Part shown: one piece after another, positions 15,080 to 22,211 of the stretch | Layout of the letters: each line of letters starts with the position of its first letter | How positions within the stretch are numbered: position 1 is the first letter of the stretch | Source of the DNA: CAZNLL01 sp964573885 | Lineage (GTDB): Bacteria; Desulfobacterota; DSM-4660; Desulfatiglandales; Desulfatiglandaceae | Length of the DNA stretch: 22,211 nucleotides | Assembly: GCA_964573885.1 (NCBI GenBank) | Contig: CAZNLL010000059.1 | Coordinates: forward strand, 1 to 22,211 | Direction: 5' to 3' | Position numbers and translations under genes: made by a program | Notes under the pieces: generated by a model | What the model was told of the DNA's origin: nothing | The model's database searches: none | What the model saw: only the letters and a program-made list of their open reading frames with translations

Positions 15080-16060
15080 ATGAGGGGCATGACCACAAAA
15101 GACCATCTCCTCTCTTACCTCAAAGAGAGACAGGGAGAGTGGCTTTCCGGCCAATCCTTGAGCCGCAGGCTGGCCATAAGCCGGTCCGCCGTGTGGAAGC
15201 ACATATCCCGGTTAAGGCAAGAGGGCTACCTCATAGAGTCCTTGCCCAAGAAAGGGTATGTGTTAAGAAGGCGTTCCGCCAGGCTCTTGCCCAATGAGAT
15301 CCGAGAAGGGCTTTGCACAAGGAGTCTGGGAAAGCAAGGGATCGCCTATTTCGAGAGGACGGATTCCACCAATATCCGGGCAAAGGATATGGCACAGAGG
15401 GGGGTACCGGAAGGGACTCTGGCCGTCGCCGAGGAGCAGACAGGAGGCCGGGGGAGAAGAGGCAGGACCTGGTATTCTCCCCCCGGAAAGGGCTTGTACG
15501 CCACTATTATCCTGAGGCCCACAATACCCCCCAGTGAGGCGCCCAGGATAACCCTTTTGACGGCCGTGGTCTTGGCCGAGGCCCTGAGGAGCCTCACGGG
15601 GCTGGAGGCGCGAATCAAATGGCCCAATGATATCCTGATCCAGGGGAGAAAGGTGGCCGGGATACTCACGGAAATCAGTACGGAAATGGACGCCATTGAA
15701 TACATCGTGGTGGGCGTTGGGGTCAACATCAATATTTCCCGTTTCCCCGTGCCCCTCAAGGATCAGGCCACGTCCCTGTTGCTGGAAACAGGGCGGCCTT
15801 TCTCAAGGATCAAGGTCCTTCATGAATTCCTGACCAGGTACGAGGCCTCCTATGAGCGCTTCAAGGGGGCCGGCTTTGAAGGCATTCTGGATCGCTTTAG
15901 GGGGCTGTCGGAGATTTTGGGCCGGCGGATCGCTGTTGATGCGGTGGATAAGACGCGGACCGGAGAAGTGCAGCGGATCGACAGGGACGGGGCCCTCCTT
16001 CTTAAAGATGAGAAAGGGCGTATGCACCGGGTTTACTCCGGGGATGTGATCTATTTGTAA
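15080..16060 (+). CDS. birA: BirA bifunctional biotin-protein ligase and repressor
   Basis: A 326-residue protein with a winged-helix DNA-binding domain (residues 5-62, including LSRRLAISRSAVWKHISRLR), the biotin-ligase catalytic domain, and a C-terminal SH3-like domain ending in VYSGDVIYL. The ligase activates biotin as biotinyl-AMP and attaches it to carboxylase carrier proteins. The biotin/ATP loop GRGRRG is at 123-128, with KWPNDI at 180-185 and the following KVAGILTE. The intact DNA-binding domain and the inverted repeat 72 bases upstream show that it is also the regulator of its own operon. The start is ATG 15080, with ATG 15089 as an alternative; neither has a strong ribosome site. It is the first gene of birA-bioY-bioM-bioN, with 8 bases to bioY. 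Confidence 0.96.
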   Translation: MRGMTTKDHLLSYLKERQGEWLSGQSLSRRLAISRSAVWKHISRLRQEGYLIESLPKKGYVLRRRSARLLPNEIREGLCTRSLGKQGIAYFERTDSTNIRAKDMAQRGVPEGTLAVAEEQTGGRGRRGRTWYSPPGKGLYATIILRPTIPPSEAPRITLLTAVVLAEALRSLTGLEARIKWPNDILIQGRKVAGILTEISTEMDAIEYIVVGVGVNINISRFPVPLKDQATSLLLETGRPFSRIKVLHEFLTRYEASYERFKGAGFEGILDRFRGLSEILGRRIAVDAVDKTRTGEVQRIDRDGALLLKDEKGRMHRVYSGDVIYL

Positions 16061-16068
16061 GGGGAGAG

Positions 16069-16632
16069 ATGGAAAAAAGGCCCATATCCTTGAAGGGCAT
16101 GGTCTACGCCTCCATTATGGGCGCGGCTACGGCCGCAGGGGCCTATATCATGATTCCCCTGCCCCCCGTGCCCATTACGCTCCAGACCCTCTTTTCCACC
16201 CTGGCCGGGGCCCTTTTGGGGGCTCGCCTGGGGGCCTTGAGCCAGGTGGTGTATGTTCTTATCGGGATACTGGGGCTCCCGGTGTTTTCAGGAGGTAAGG
16301 CGGGACTGGGGGTCTTGTTCGGCCCCACAGGAGGATACTTAATAGGGTTTATCGCCGGCGCTTACGTGGTGGGAAAATTGAATGAGATAAAGCAGAATGC
16401 CGGATGGATCTGGATTCTCTTTTCCATGGTGGCGGGCATGGGGGCGATTTATTCCTTGGGTGTAATGCAGCTTTCCCTGGTGGCATCGCTTTCCCTGGCT
16501 AAGGCCGTGTCCGTGGGAGTGCTGCCTTTTCTCATCGGAGACGGTCTTAAGGTTGTGGCGGCGGCCGCCATCACGGTGAAGATGAGGGACCGAATTAAGA
16601 TGTCAGGGAAGGACCATGATTCGATTGATTGA
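16069..16632 (+). CDS. bioY: BioY, substrate-binding subunit of the ECF biotin transporter
   Basis: A 187-residue integral membrane protein with about six hydrophobic helices. The BioY signature segments are visible: an N-terminal region with AAGAYIMIPLPPVPITLQT, a Gly/Ala-rich helix GALLGARLGALSQ, then FSGGKAGLGVLFGPTGGYLIGF (the first turn GGKAGLG and the GPTGGYL motif line the biotin pocket). It binds biotin with high affinity and, with BioM and BioN, moves it into the cytoplasm. The start ATG 16069 has AGGGGAGAG upstream. The 3' end overlaps bioM by 17 bases, which suggests translational coupling and fixed stoichiometry. Control by the upstream BirA operator would match supply to biotin demand. 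Confidence 0.95.
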   Translation: MEKRPISLKGMVYASIMGAATAAGAYIMIPLPPVPITLQTLFSTLAGALLGARLGALSQVVYVLIGILGLPVFSGGKAGLGVLFGPTGGYLIGFIAGAYVVGKLNEIKQNAGWIWILFSMVAGMGAIYSLGVMQLSLVASLSLAKAVSVGVLPFLIGDGLKVVAAAAITVKMRDRIKMSGKDHDSID

Positions 16633-17455
16633 TGTCCAGTATGGATATGAGGAAAAGGGACGGGCGGTGCTTGAAGATATCAATCTGGAACTCAGCCAGG
16701 GGAAGTATATCGCCCTCATAGGGCCCAATGGCTGCGGCAAGACCACGCTTCTGAGGCACCTCAACGGGCTTTTGATTCCTCGTCAGGGGGAGGTGTGGAT
16801 CCATGGCATGAATACCAGGGATCCGGATACGCTCCAAGAGGTCAGGCGGCGGGTGGGCATGGTGTTTCAGAATCCTGATCACCAGATCGTGGGCATGAGT
16901 GTGGAGGAGGACGTCTCTTTCGGGCCGGGCAATCTGTGTATGAGCCCCGGGGAAATCCAAAGGAGGGTAAAAAGATCCTTGGGCCTTGTGGGCATGGAGA
17001 CCCAGGCCAGAAGGGCGGCCCATTGCCTTTCGAGCGGAGAAAAGCAACTGGTGGCCATTGCAGGGGTCCTGGCCATGGATCCGGCCTATATCGCCTTGGA
17101 CGAGCCCACGGCATACCTTGACCCCGCGGGTACGAAAAGGGTCCTTGAGGTAATTAAGACGCTCAACAGAAATGGGATCACCATTGTGCATGCCACCCAC
17201 GACATGGACCAGATCGTGGAAGCGGATCAGGTGCTTGTCATGGGAGAGGGCCGAATCCTCTATAACGGCTCCCCAAAAGAGGTCTTTACCAGGATCGAGT
17301 GGCTCAAGGAACTGGGCCTGGATATACCCAAAGTCACCGAATTGATGTGGCGGCTTAGGGAAATGGGCAATGATGTGGGGCCGGATATCCTGACCCTGGA
17401 TGAGGCCTGCATTGCCCTGTCTTCACGGCTTAAGGCGGGGCAGGGCCGGGTTTAG
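16616..17455 (+). CDS. bioM: BioM, ECF transporter ATPase
   Basis: A 279-residue ATP-binding subunit of the CbiO/EcfA type. Walker A is GPNGCGKTT (36-44), the Q-loop is FQNPDHQ (84-90) with Gln85, the signature is LSSGEKQ (138-144), Walker B is YIALDEP (158-164), a D-loop YLDP follows, and the switch His is H195 in THD. The FQNPDHQIVGMSVEEDV wording is typical of ECF ATPases rather than ABC exporters. The signature reads LSSGEKQ where most have LSGGQ; this is a common ECF variant. It starts at ATG 16616 with AGGGAAGG upstream, inside the end of bioY. With one ATPase gene it probably works as a homodimer under BioN. Biotin specificity comes from the neighbours, not from this protein. Confidence 0.95.
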   Translation: MIRLIDVQYGYEEKGRAVLEDINLELSQGKYIALIGPNGCGKTTLLRHLNGLLIPRQGEVWIHGMNTRDPDTLQEVRRRVGMVFQNPDHQIVGMSVEEDVSFGPGNLCMSPGEIQRRVKRSLGLVGMETQARRAAHCLSSGEKQLVAIAGVLAMDPAYIALDEPTAYLDPAGTKRVLEVIKTLNRNGITIVHATHDMDQIVEADQVLVMGEGRILYNGSPKEVFTRIEWLKELGLDIPKVTELMWRLREMGNDVGPDILTLDEACIALSSRLKAGQGRV

Positions 17456-17459
17456 AACG

Positions 17460-18278
17460 ATGGTTATGATAGGCCAATATGTTCCAGGGGATTCCGTGGT
17501 TCACAGGCTGGATCCCCGGGTGAAGATCCTCTCGGTGATCGGGCTGAGCATTATGATCCTGAGCGGCACCGTGTTGACGGGGGCCGTGGTGGGCTTTTTT
17601 CTCGTATCCCTTATTCCCCTTTCACGGCTTTCCCTGCGGCCTGTCGCAAGGGCCCTCAGGCCTATATGGGTCTTTGTCCTGATCCTCTTTCTTCTCCACC
17701 TCCTCTTTACAAAGGGCAGGCCCATCCCCCCCTTGGGGCCGTGGCCCGTGACCGTGACCTATGAAGGCCTTTTCAGGGGTTTGGGGGTGGCCTGGGAATT
17801 TATCCTCCTTGTGATGAGCGCCTCTATTCTTACCATGACCACCTCCCCTACAGAGCTGGTGAGCGGTATTGAAAGGCTTTTGAGGCCCCTCAAGGCGATC
17901 GGTATATCCTCCCATGATGTGGCGATCATGATCTCCATCGCATTGAGGTTCGTGCCTCTCCTTCTGGAAGAGATGAAAAGGATCAAAGAGGCCCAAACGG
18001 CCCGGGGTGCGGTCTTTGAATCGGGACCCCTCTTAGGCAGGGCCCGGGCGGCCACATCTCTCATGGTGCCGGTGATTATGGGATCCATGAGAAAGGCGGA
18101 CGATCTGGTCACTGCCATGGAGGGGAGGGCTTACAGGCGGGGGCCCCGCACAACCCTGAGGGAGCTTCGCCTCTCCGGGCCTGACTACGGGGCCCTGGCG
18201 GTGATGATTCTGATCACCGCCGTCTATGGACTGGAACGTTATTCCCTCGGGGCCGGCGGCTTTCCTTTGCTCTCCTAG
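17460..18278 (+). CDS. bioN: BioN, ECF transporter coupling (T) subunit
   Basis: A 272-residue membrane protein of the CbiQ/EcfT family that joins BioY to the ATPase. The N-terminal signature QYVPGDSVVHRLDPRVK (6-22) is diagnostic. Four or more hydrophobic helices follow. Two coupling-helix motifs contact the ATPase: ARG at 181-183 in EAQTARG, and MEGRAYRRG (220-228), a variant of the usual ExRGY. The start ATG 17460 is 4 bases after the bioM stop; ATG 17466 is an alternative. The stop codon TAG (18276-18278) lies within a CTAG that also supplies the stop of the convergent nagZ, so the two transcripts must overlap. Confidence 0.93.
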   Translation: MVMIGQYVPGDSVVHRLDPRVKILSVIGLSIMILSGTVLTGAVVGFFLVSLIPLSRLSLRPVARALRPIWVFVLILFLLHLLFTKGRPIPPLGPWPVTVTYEGLFRGLGVAWEFILLVMSASILTMTTSPTELVSGIERLLRPLKAIGISSHDVAIMISIALRFVPLLLEEMKRIKEAQTARGAVFESGPLLGRARAATSLMVPVIMGSMRKADDLVTAMEGRAYRRGPRTTLRELRLSGPDYGALAVMILITAVYGLERYSLGAGGFPLLS

Positions 18279-19348
18279 GACAATCCAAAGTAATCCCTTA
18301 CCCTGTCCAGGGAGATCTCCGGGCAAGGGTTGAGAAACCTTGCCTTGGCCTTCTCAATACGGTCCAGGGATTCCCGGAGCCTCTTATAGGGGATTTGGCC
18401 CTGCAGGACCTCCTTCCTCAGGGATCTTATGGCCTCCAAGACCAAACCCTGGTCTTGGCATATGAGGAGGATATCGGCCCCGGCCTTAAAGGCCATGGCC
18501 GCGGCCCGGACCGTTCCCCATGTCCTGGCTATGGCCCCCATCTCGAGGTCATCGGTGATGATGAGGCCGTCAAAGCCCAGCTTTTCCCGCAAAAGGCCGG
18601 AGAGTATTCTTTGGGAAAGGGTGGCCGGGCGTTCCGGTTCCAGGGCCGGGTATAGGGCATGGGAGGTCATGACGGCACATACCCCCTCTGAAAGGGCCTC
18701 CTTGAAAGGGGGGAGGTTGATCCTTTCCATGTCCCGGGCCGCCATATCAATCCGGGGAAGATGGTGATGGGGGTCAACCCCTGCCCTGCCCAGACCGGGG
18801 AAGTGTTTGGCCACGGCCATGATGCCGTTTTTCTGGAGTTCCCGCACCACGGTCCGGCCGAGCAAGCCCACCTTTTTGGGATCCTCCCCGAAGGTTCTCC
18901 CCTCTAGATGCTTTTCCGGTACCCCCTGGGGCACATCCACGACCGGGGCCAGGTCCATATTCAGCCCCACCAGGGCCATTTCCCGGGCCGTGACCCGGGC
19001 GAAATCCACGGCCCTGTCCACCGGATGGGCATCCTCACCTATGGCCCTGCTTCCCGGGAACAAGGTAAAGGGCTCTTTCAGCCGTGCCACGGGCCCTCCT
19101 TCTTGGTCCACGGCCAGGAAGAGGGGGATCTGATGATAGTCTATGGCCTTTTCCTGGAGGTCGTTACACAGGGAGGCGAGCTGGACAGGGTTTTGGATGT
19201 TCCTGCTGAAGAGCACGATGCCCCCCAGGGAGAAGTCCCGAATGAGGGCCTCTGTGTCCGGGTCCAACTCAGGACCCTTAAGGCCGGTCATGAAGAGCCG
19301 GCCCAGCTGGAGGTCCAGTTCTGAGAGTTCCAATGTGGAAGGCGGCAC
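18275..19348 (-). CDS. nagZ: Beta-N-acetylglucosaminidase NagZ (GH3)
   Basis: A 357-residue glycoside hydrolase family 3 enzyme that removes GlcNAc from muropeptides during cell-wall recycling. The preferred start is GTG 19348, with AGGGGAG five bases upstream; the frame runs open to TTG 19453, but that extension is unlike the family. Motifs are AVDQEGGPVARL, LNMDLAPVVDV, EGRTFGEDP, and KHFPGLGRAGVDPHHHLP with Lys181, His182 and the Asp192-x-His194 general acid/base pair. The nucleophile region is ITDDLEMGA (264-272). The usual KHFPGHGD reads KHFPGLGR, as I recall in other deltaproteobacterial NagZ. No signal peptide is seen, so it is cytoplasmic. It is divergent from a MurU-like gene and near an AmgK-like kinase, which together fit MurNAc recycling. 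Confidence 0.94.
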   Translation of the reverse strand: MPPSTLELSELDLQLGRLFMTGLKGPELDPDTEALIRDFSLGGIVLFSRNIQNPVQLASLCNDLQEKAIDYHQIPLFLAVDQEGGPVARLKEPFTLFPGSRAIGEDAHPVDRAVDFARVTAREMALVGLNMDLAPVVDVPQGVPEKHLEGRTFGEDPKKVGLLGRTVVRELQKNGIMAVAKHFPGLGRAGVDPHHHLPRIDMAARDMERINLPPFKEALSEGVCAVMTSHALYPALEPERPATLSQRILSGLLREKLGFDGLIITDDLEMGAIARTWGTVRAAAMAFKAGADILLICQDQGLVLEAIRSLRKEVLQGQIPYKRLRESLDRIEKAKARFLNPCPEISLDRVRDYFGLS

Positions 19349-19445
19349 CTTGCTCCCCTTTCTTACCGTATACCGGCTTTGGGCCAGATCTTCCCCCGGG
19401 GCTGAACCAAGGGCCCGAAGCCCTGGCCGGGAGAGGAGAACCCGG

Positions 19446-19473
19446 TTGAACAACCTGCACCATCATGTATAAT
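19446..19473 (+). promoter_or_regulatory. Sigma-70-type promoter for the sugar nucleotidyltransferase gene
   Basis: TTGAAC (19446-19451) is followed after 16 bases by a perfect TATAAT (19468-19473). Transcription would begin near 19480, about 29 bases before ATG 19509, leaving room for the AAGGG ribosome site. It sits in the 160-base divergent region next to nagZ. Confidence 0.65.
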
Positions 19474-19508
19474 TCATGGGTGTCAATTGCAACGAAAAAG
19501 GGTAATCC

Positions 19509-20405
19509 ATGAAAGCCATGATTCTTGCCGCGGGCCTGGGAACCCGGTTGAGGCCCCTTACCCAGAGAAGGCCCAAGGCCCTGGTGCCGGTGGCAAACGT
19601 GCCGGTCATAGACCGGGTCATTCAATACCTGAGGCGGCAGGGGACGCATGAAATCATCGCCAATGCGCACCATCACCACAAATTGATGACTCGGCATCTG
19701 GACCGGGGCCAGGGAATACCCGTAGAAATCAGGGTGGAGCCCAAGATCCTGGGCACGGGAGGCGGGATCAAAAACACGGAGGATTTCTGGGGCCCCCAGT
19801 CCTTTGTGGTCATAAACGGGGACATCCTCACGGATATTGATTTGACCCCGGCCCTGGCGAGACACCGGGAAAGGGGGGACCTTGTCACCCTGATTCTCCA
19901 TCGACGCCGCCCCTTTAACCAGATTCAAATCGACGAGCACTTCAATGTGAAGGACATCGCCGGCCAAAACCGCCCCGGGAGACTGGCCTTTACCGGGATA
20001 CATATCATAAGGCCCGAGCTGCTCGAATACATCCCGCAAGGGCGGTTTTCCAATATTATTGATTGCTACAAGGCGCTGATCGCACAGGGAAAACCCGTGA
20101 GGGCTTACGTATCAGGGGGTCACTATTGGAGAGACATTGGATCCACCCGCAGCTATTTCCTCGCCAACAAAGAGGCCCTGGGAGATAAGGCCTTCCTGGT
20201 GGCGGCAGGGTGCCGGATTCACGACTCGGCCAGATTGAGGGGCTGGGCGGTCATGGATAAAGGGTCCAGGATTGAAGAGGGGGCGGAGGTGGAAAGGTCT
20301 GTCCTCTGGGAGGGGGTTAGGGTCAAAAGAGAGGTGCGGGTCGTGGACAGCGTGGTGACCGCATCCAAGGTGGTTGAAACGGACCTTGTGGAGGGCTTGC
20401 TCTAG
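19509..20405 (+). CDS. Sugar-phosphate nucleotidyltransferase, MurU/ManC-like
   Basis: A 298-residue NTP-transferase that would join a sugar-1-phosphate to a nucleotide. The nucleotide loop is LAAGLGTRLRPLT (6-18) with PKALVPV (22-28) following. The metal site is NGDIL (103-107) with Asp105. GTGGGIKN (82-89) resembles the TGGG loop of MurU and GDP-mannose enzymes, and WRDIGS (207-212) carries the second Asp. The last 65 residues have left-handed beta-helix style repeats (AGCRIHDSARLRGWAVMDKG), which are absent from the short MurU of Pseudomonas (about 220 residues). NagZ on one side and an AmgK-like kinase on the other favour uridylylation of MurNAc- or GlcNAc-1-phosphate. A mannose or heptose substrate remains possible. 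It has its own consensus promoter and shares its terminal CTAG with the convergent EAL-HDOD gene. Confidence 0.88.
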   Translation: MKAMILAAGLGTRLRPLTQRRPKALVPVANVPVIDRVIQYLRRQGTHEIIANAHHHHKLMTRHLDRGQGIPVEIRVEPKILGTGGGIKNTEDFWGPQSFVVINGDILTDIDLTPALARHRERGDLVTLILHRRRPFNQIQIDEHFNVKDIAGQNRPGRLAFTGIHIIRPELLEYIPQGRFSNIIDCYKALIAQGKPVRAYVSGGHYWRDIGSTRSYFLANKEALGDKAFLVAAGCRIHDSARLRGWAVMDKGSRIEEGAEVERSVLWEGVRVKREVRVVDSVVTASKVVETDLVEGLL

Positions 20406-21589
20406 AGGCGCGTCAAGCGGTCCGCCCAGGCTACGGCCTCTTGATAGAATCCAGGCAGGCGTTCGTCGGGGACAGCCACCAGGGGGAGGGTCTCACGAAA
20501 CCCTTGCCAGTCGCCTGTCTCGTAGCATATGGTCAGTTCAAGAAAGGGGCTCAGTTTCCCCGTTTTCTCCACCAAGGCGCCCTTGGTGGCCTCGGAAAGG
20601 GGCAGTTTCTCCATGATGGCGTCTATGAGGGAAAACAGGCCAAGGGTGAAGAGCTCCGCCTCATCCACGTCCCGGGTGGTGCTCTTGGCCAAGAGTTCGC
20701 ATAGCTTGGCCCTTACAATGGATGTCCGCATCAATTCATGGGGCTTGTCGCACGCCAGGTCGGCCATGGCCAGGACGGAAATAAATCGCCGCACCTCGTG
20801 CTCCCCCAAGAGCACAATGGCCTGCTTGATGGAAGAGACCTCTTGAATTCGCCTGAAATAGGCGGAATTGATATAGCGGAGGAGCTTATAGGAGATAGAA
20901 ACATCGGCTGAAATGAGTTTTTCCAGGTCTTTTATGGAGAAGTCCTCCTTGTTCACCTCGGCCATGATCTGTAGCCATTGGACGTGAGACGGGGAGATAT
21001 CTCTCCCCTCCAGGACCTGGGGCTTGCTGAAGAAATAACCCTGGAAGTATTCAAAACCCATGTCCAGGGCCTGCTCGAACTCTTCGTGGGTTTCCACCTT
21101 TTCCGCCAGTAATCGGGCGGGATAGGGGGCCAGTTCATGGATAAGGTCCTGCAGCCCTTCGGCCGGGGTCATCCTGAAATCGACCTTGACGATCTGTGCC
21201 AGTGGAATAAGGGGGAATTGCTGAGTGGCAAGGGAGAAATCATCCAGCGCAAGGCCATAGCCCTTTTGAGACAACTCGCCGCAGGCCTCCATGACCTCCT
21301 CGCTGGGGTCCACTTCTTCCAGGATTTCCACGATGATACTGTCCCTGGGAAAGAGAAGGGGGATCTTTTTAACAATCAAGTCCTGGGTGAAATTGATAAA
21401 GGCCTTTTTGCCCCCCGTGATGTTTTCTATGCCTATGGAGAGGAAGGAATCCGAGAGCACCCTTGAGGAGGCCGTGCTGCCCTCTATGTCCGGGAAGGCA
21501 TTACAGAGCCCGTTTCTGAAAAGGAGCTCATATCCATAGGTCCGCTGATGTCTGTTGAAAATAGGCTGTCTGGCCACATATACGTCCAT
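20402..21589 (-). CDS. EAL-HDOD signalling protein with degenerate EAL domain
   Basis: A 395-residue soluble protein of the YuxH/CdgJ type. Residues 1-200 are an EAL-like domain: the EAL signature reads ELL (21-23 in YGYELLFRN), the metal motif reads LDDFS (115-119), EKVET (163-167) is present, and QGYFFSKP closes it (183-190). Loss of the EAL and DDFGTG consensus suggests it no longer cleaves c-di-GMP, although binding may persist. Residues 205-395 are HDOD (LEKLISADVSISYKLLRYINSAYF, then IKQAIVLLGEHEVRRFI), a fold tied to signalling and motility and lacking the HD catalytic pair. The start ATG 21589 has AAAGG upstream. It sits inverted between the nucleotidyltransferase and the kinase. Its role is likely regulatory, by protein contact. 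Confidence 0.92.
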   Translation of the reverse strand: MDVYVARQPIFNRHQRTYGYELLFRNGLCNAFPDIEGSTASSRVLSDSFLSIGIENITGGKKAFINFTQDLIVKKIPLLFPRDSIIVEILEEVDPSEEVMEACGELSQKGYGLALDDFSLATQQFPLIPLAQIVKVDFRMTPAEGLQDLIHELAPYPARLLAEKVETHEEFEQALDMGFEYFQGYFFSKPQVLEGRDISPSHVQWLQIMAEVNKEDFSIKDLEKLISADVSISYKLLRYINSAYFRRIQEVSSIKQAIVLLGEHEVRRFISVLAMADLACDKPHELMRTSIVRAKLCELLAKSTTRDVDEAELFTLGLFSLIDAIMEKLPLSEATKGALVEKTGKLSPFLELTICYETGDWQGFRETLPLVAVPDERLPGFYQEAVAWADRLTRL

Positions 21590-21729
21590 AAAGGCCGCCT
21601 TTCTGTTTCCCGGCGGGGATACACAACCCGGAGAGATGAAAAAGCACTTACATTATTATGAGCAAAAGGGGGCCTTAACTTTAGGGAAACAATGAAAATA
21701 GCGGGCGGCATTCCTTTTTGTTGAGACAT

Positions 21730-22211
21730 ATGGATCAGAAAATCGGACAATTTATTCTTTCCTTTCTTGATGACAGGGGCCTTCCCCTGGAGGGAGTAAG
21801 CCTGATTCCCCTTCAAGGCGACGGGTCCAAGAGGCGCTTTTGGCGAATCATGGTCCAGGGGGCTGGAGTCTCCCTGATCTTCATGTCCAATCCTCCCTCT
21901 GACCAGGGCTTCATGCGGGAAAACAAGGCCTATCTGAACATCGGAAGACATCTTCACCAAAAGGGACTCCCCCTCCCTGAGATCCACCGCTTTGATCTGG
22001 GAAGGGGGTGGTTTCTTTTGGAGGACCTGGGATACGAGCGCCTTCAGGATCGGGTGGTCGCGGAAAAGGAGGTGCTCCCCCTTTATGAAGAGGTCCTTGA
22101 AATCCTGCTTCGACTTCAAATCGAGGGTGCCAAGGGCTTTGAACCTTCTTGGACTTGCCAGACAGAGACCTATGACAAGCGGGTCATGCGGAGACTGGAG
22201 GCCGACTATTT
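21730..22211 (+). CDS. AmgK-like sugar kinase (aminoglycoside phosphotransferase fold), 5' part
   Basis: An open frame from ATG 21730 runs off the window end; 160 residues are visible of an expected 330 or so. The N-lobe of the APH/choline-kinase fold is seen: LQGDGSKRRFWRI (28-40) matches the LxGDASxRRYxRV nucleotide loop of AmgK-type kinases, followed by LIFMSNPP, RENKAYLNIGRHLHQKGLPLPEI and the hinge WFLLEDLG. The catalytic loop (HxDxxxxN) lies beyond the edge, so activity cannot be judged. AmgK phosphorylates MurNAc/GlcNAc at C1 to feed MurU, and a MurU-like gene and nagZ are neighbours, though an inverted EAL-HDOD gene intervenes. The ribosome site is weak. It is divergent from the EAL-HDOD gene over a 140-base gap in which I see no clear promoter. 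Confidence 0.82.
   Translation, partial: MDQKIGQFILSFLDDRGLPLEGVSLIPLQGDGSKRRFWRIMVQGAGVSLIFMSNPPSDQGFMRENKAYLNIGRHLHQKGLPLPEIHRFDLGRGWFLLEDLGYERLQDRVVAEKEVLPLYEEVLEILLRLQIEGAKGFEPSWTCQTETYDKRVMRRLEADY

Noticed and set aside
19349..19453. N-terminal extension of NagZ to TTG 19453
   Set aside because: The extra 35 residues do not resemble NagZ or a signal peptide, while GTG 19348 has a good ribosome site.
1..22211. Mobile element, phage or CRISPR content
   Set aside because: No transposase, integrase, cas gene, direct-repeat array or tRNA-bounded island was seen. All identifiable genes are core metabolic or signalling types.

Overview
The window looks like chromosome of a GC-rich, Gram-negative anaerobe, most likely a Desulfobacterota/Syntrophobacteria-type bacterium (the former delta-proteobacteria). 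This is inference from gene content: an acetyl-CoA/acetate gene block, a lipoprotein with a Gram-negative style lipobox, a NagZ/MurU/AmgK-like cell-wall recycling set, REC-PAS-kinase-REC signalling, a stand-alone Old-Yellow-Enzyme, and an ECF biotin transporter. No rRNA, tRNA, CRISPR array, insertion sequence or phage gene was seen. The DNA is gene-dense, with tight operons and convergent genes that share stop codons.

Region 1 (1-8233, + strand) starts with the tail of an unknown gene and a small lipoprotein. A likely acetate/acyl-CoA block follows: a CoA-transferase-like protein fused to a GNAT acetyltransferase, AMP-forming acetyl-CoA synthetase (acs), a second GNAT, an AcuC-type deacetylase and a second AcsA-type synthetase. 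The last four are joined by a 0-nt gap and short overlaps. They resemble the Bacillus acsA/acuAC system, in which acetylation of the A10 lysine switches Acs off and AcuC switches it on. The fused CoA-transferase domain has Gln where the family has its catalytic Glu. That makes it a candidate sensor domain driving a GNAT, comparable in layout to Salmonella Pat. The second synthetase has an abnormal A8 hinge loop.

Region 2 (8251-9642, - strand) is trmO followed by a DUF89-type damage-control phosphatase. A 645-base spacer follows, with a good promoter (10018-10046) and a long leader before an NRDE-family gene (10288-11067). A small membrane protein, a structured intergenic segment, a 72-residue MshEN-like protein and a hybrid histidine kinase complete the + strand run to 13719.

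Region 3 holds a divergent pair. An OYE-type reductase (13728-14864, - strand) faces birA-bioY-bioM-bioN (15080-18278, + strand), a biotin repressor/ligase with an ECF biotin importer. A BirA-type operator with perfect 14-base arms (14966-15007) lies between them, implying biotin feedback control.

Region 4 (18275-22211) is a cell-wall recycling neighbourhood. It holds nagZ (- strand), a divergent MurU/ManC-like sugar nucleotidyltransferase with a consensus promoter, a degenerate EAL-HDOD signalling protein (- strand), and the 5' part of an AmgK-like sugar kinase cut by the window end. Together NagZ, the nucleotidyltransferase and the kinase could return MurNAc/GlcNAc from turnover to UDP-sugars without the MurQ route.
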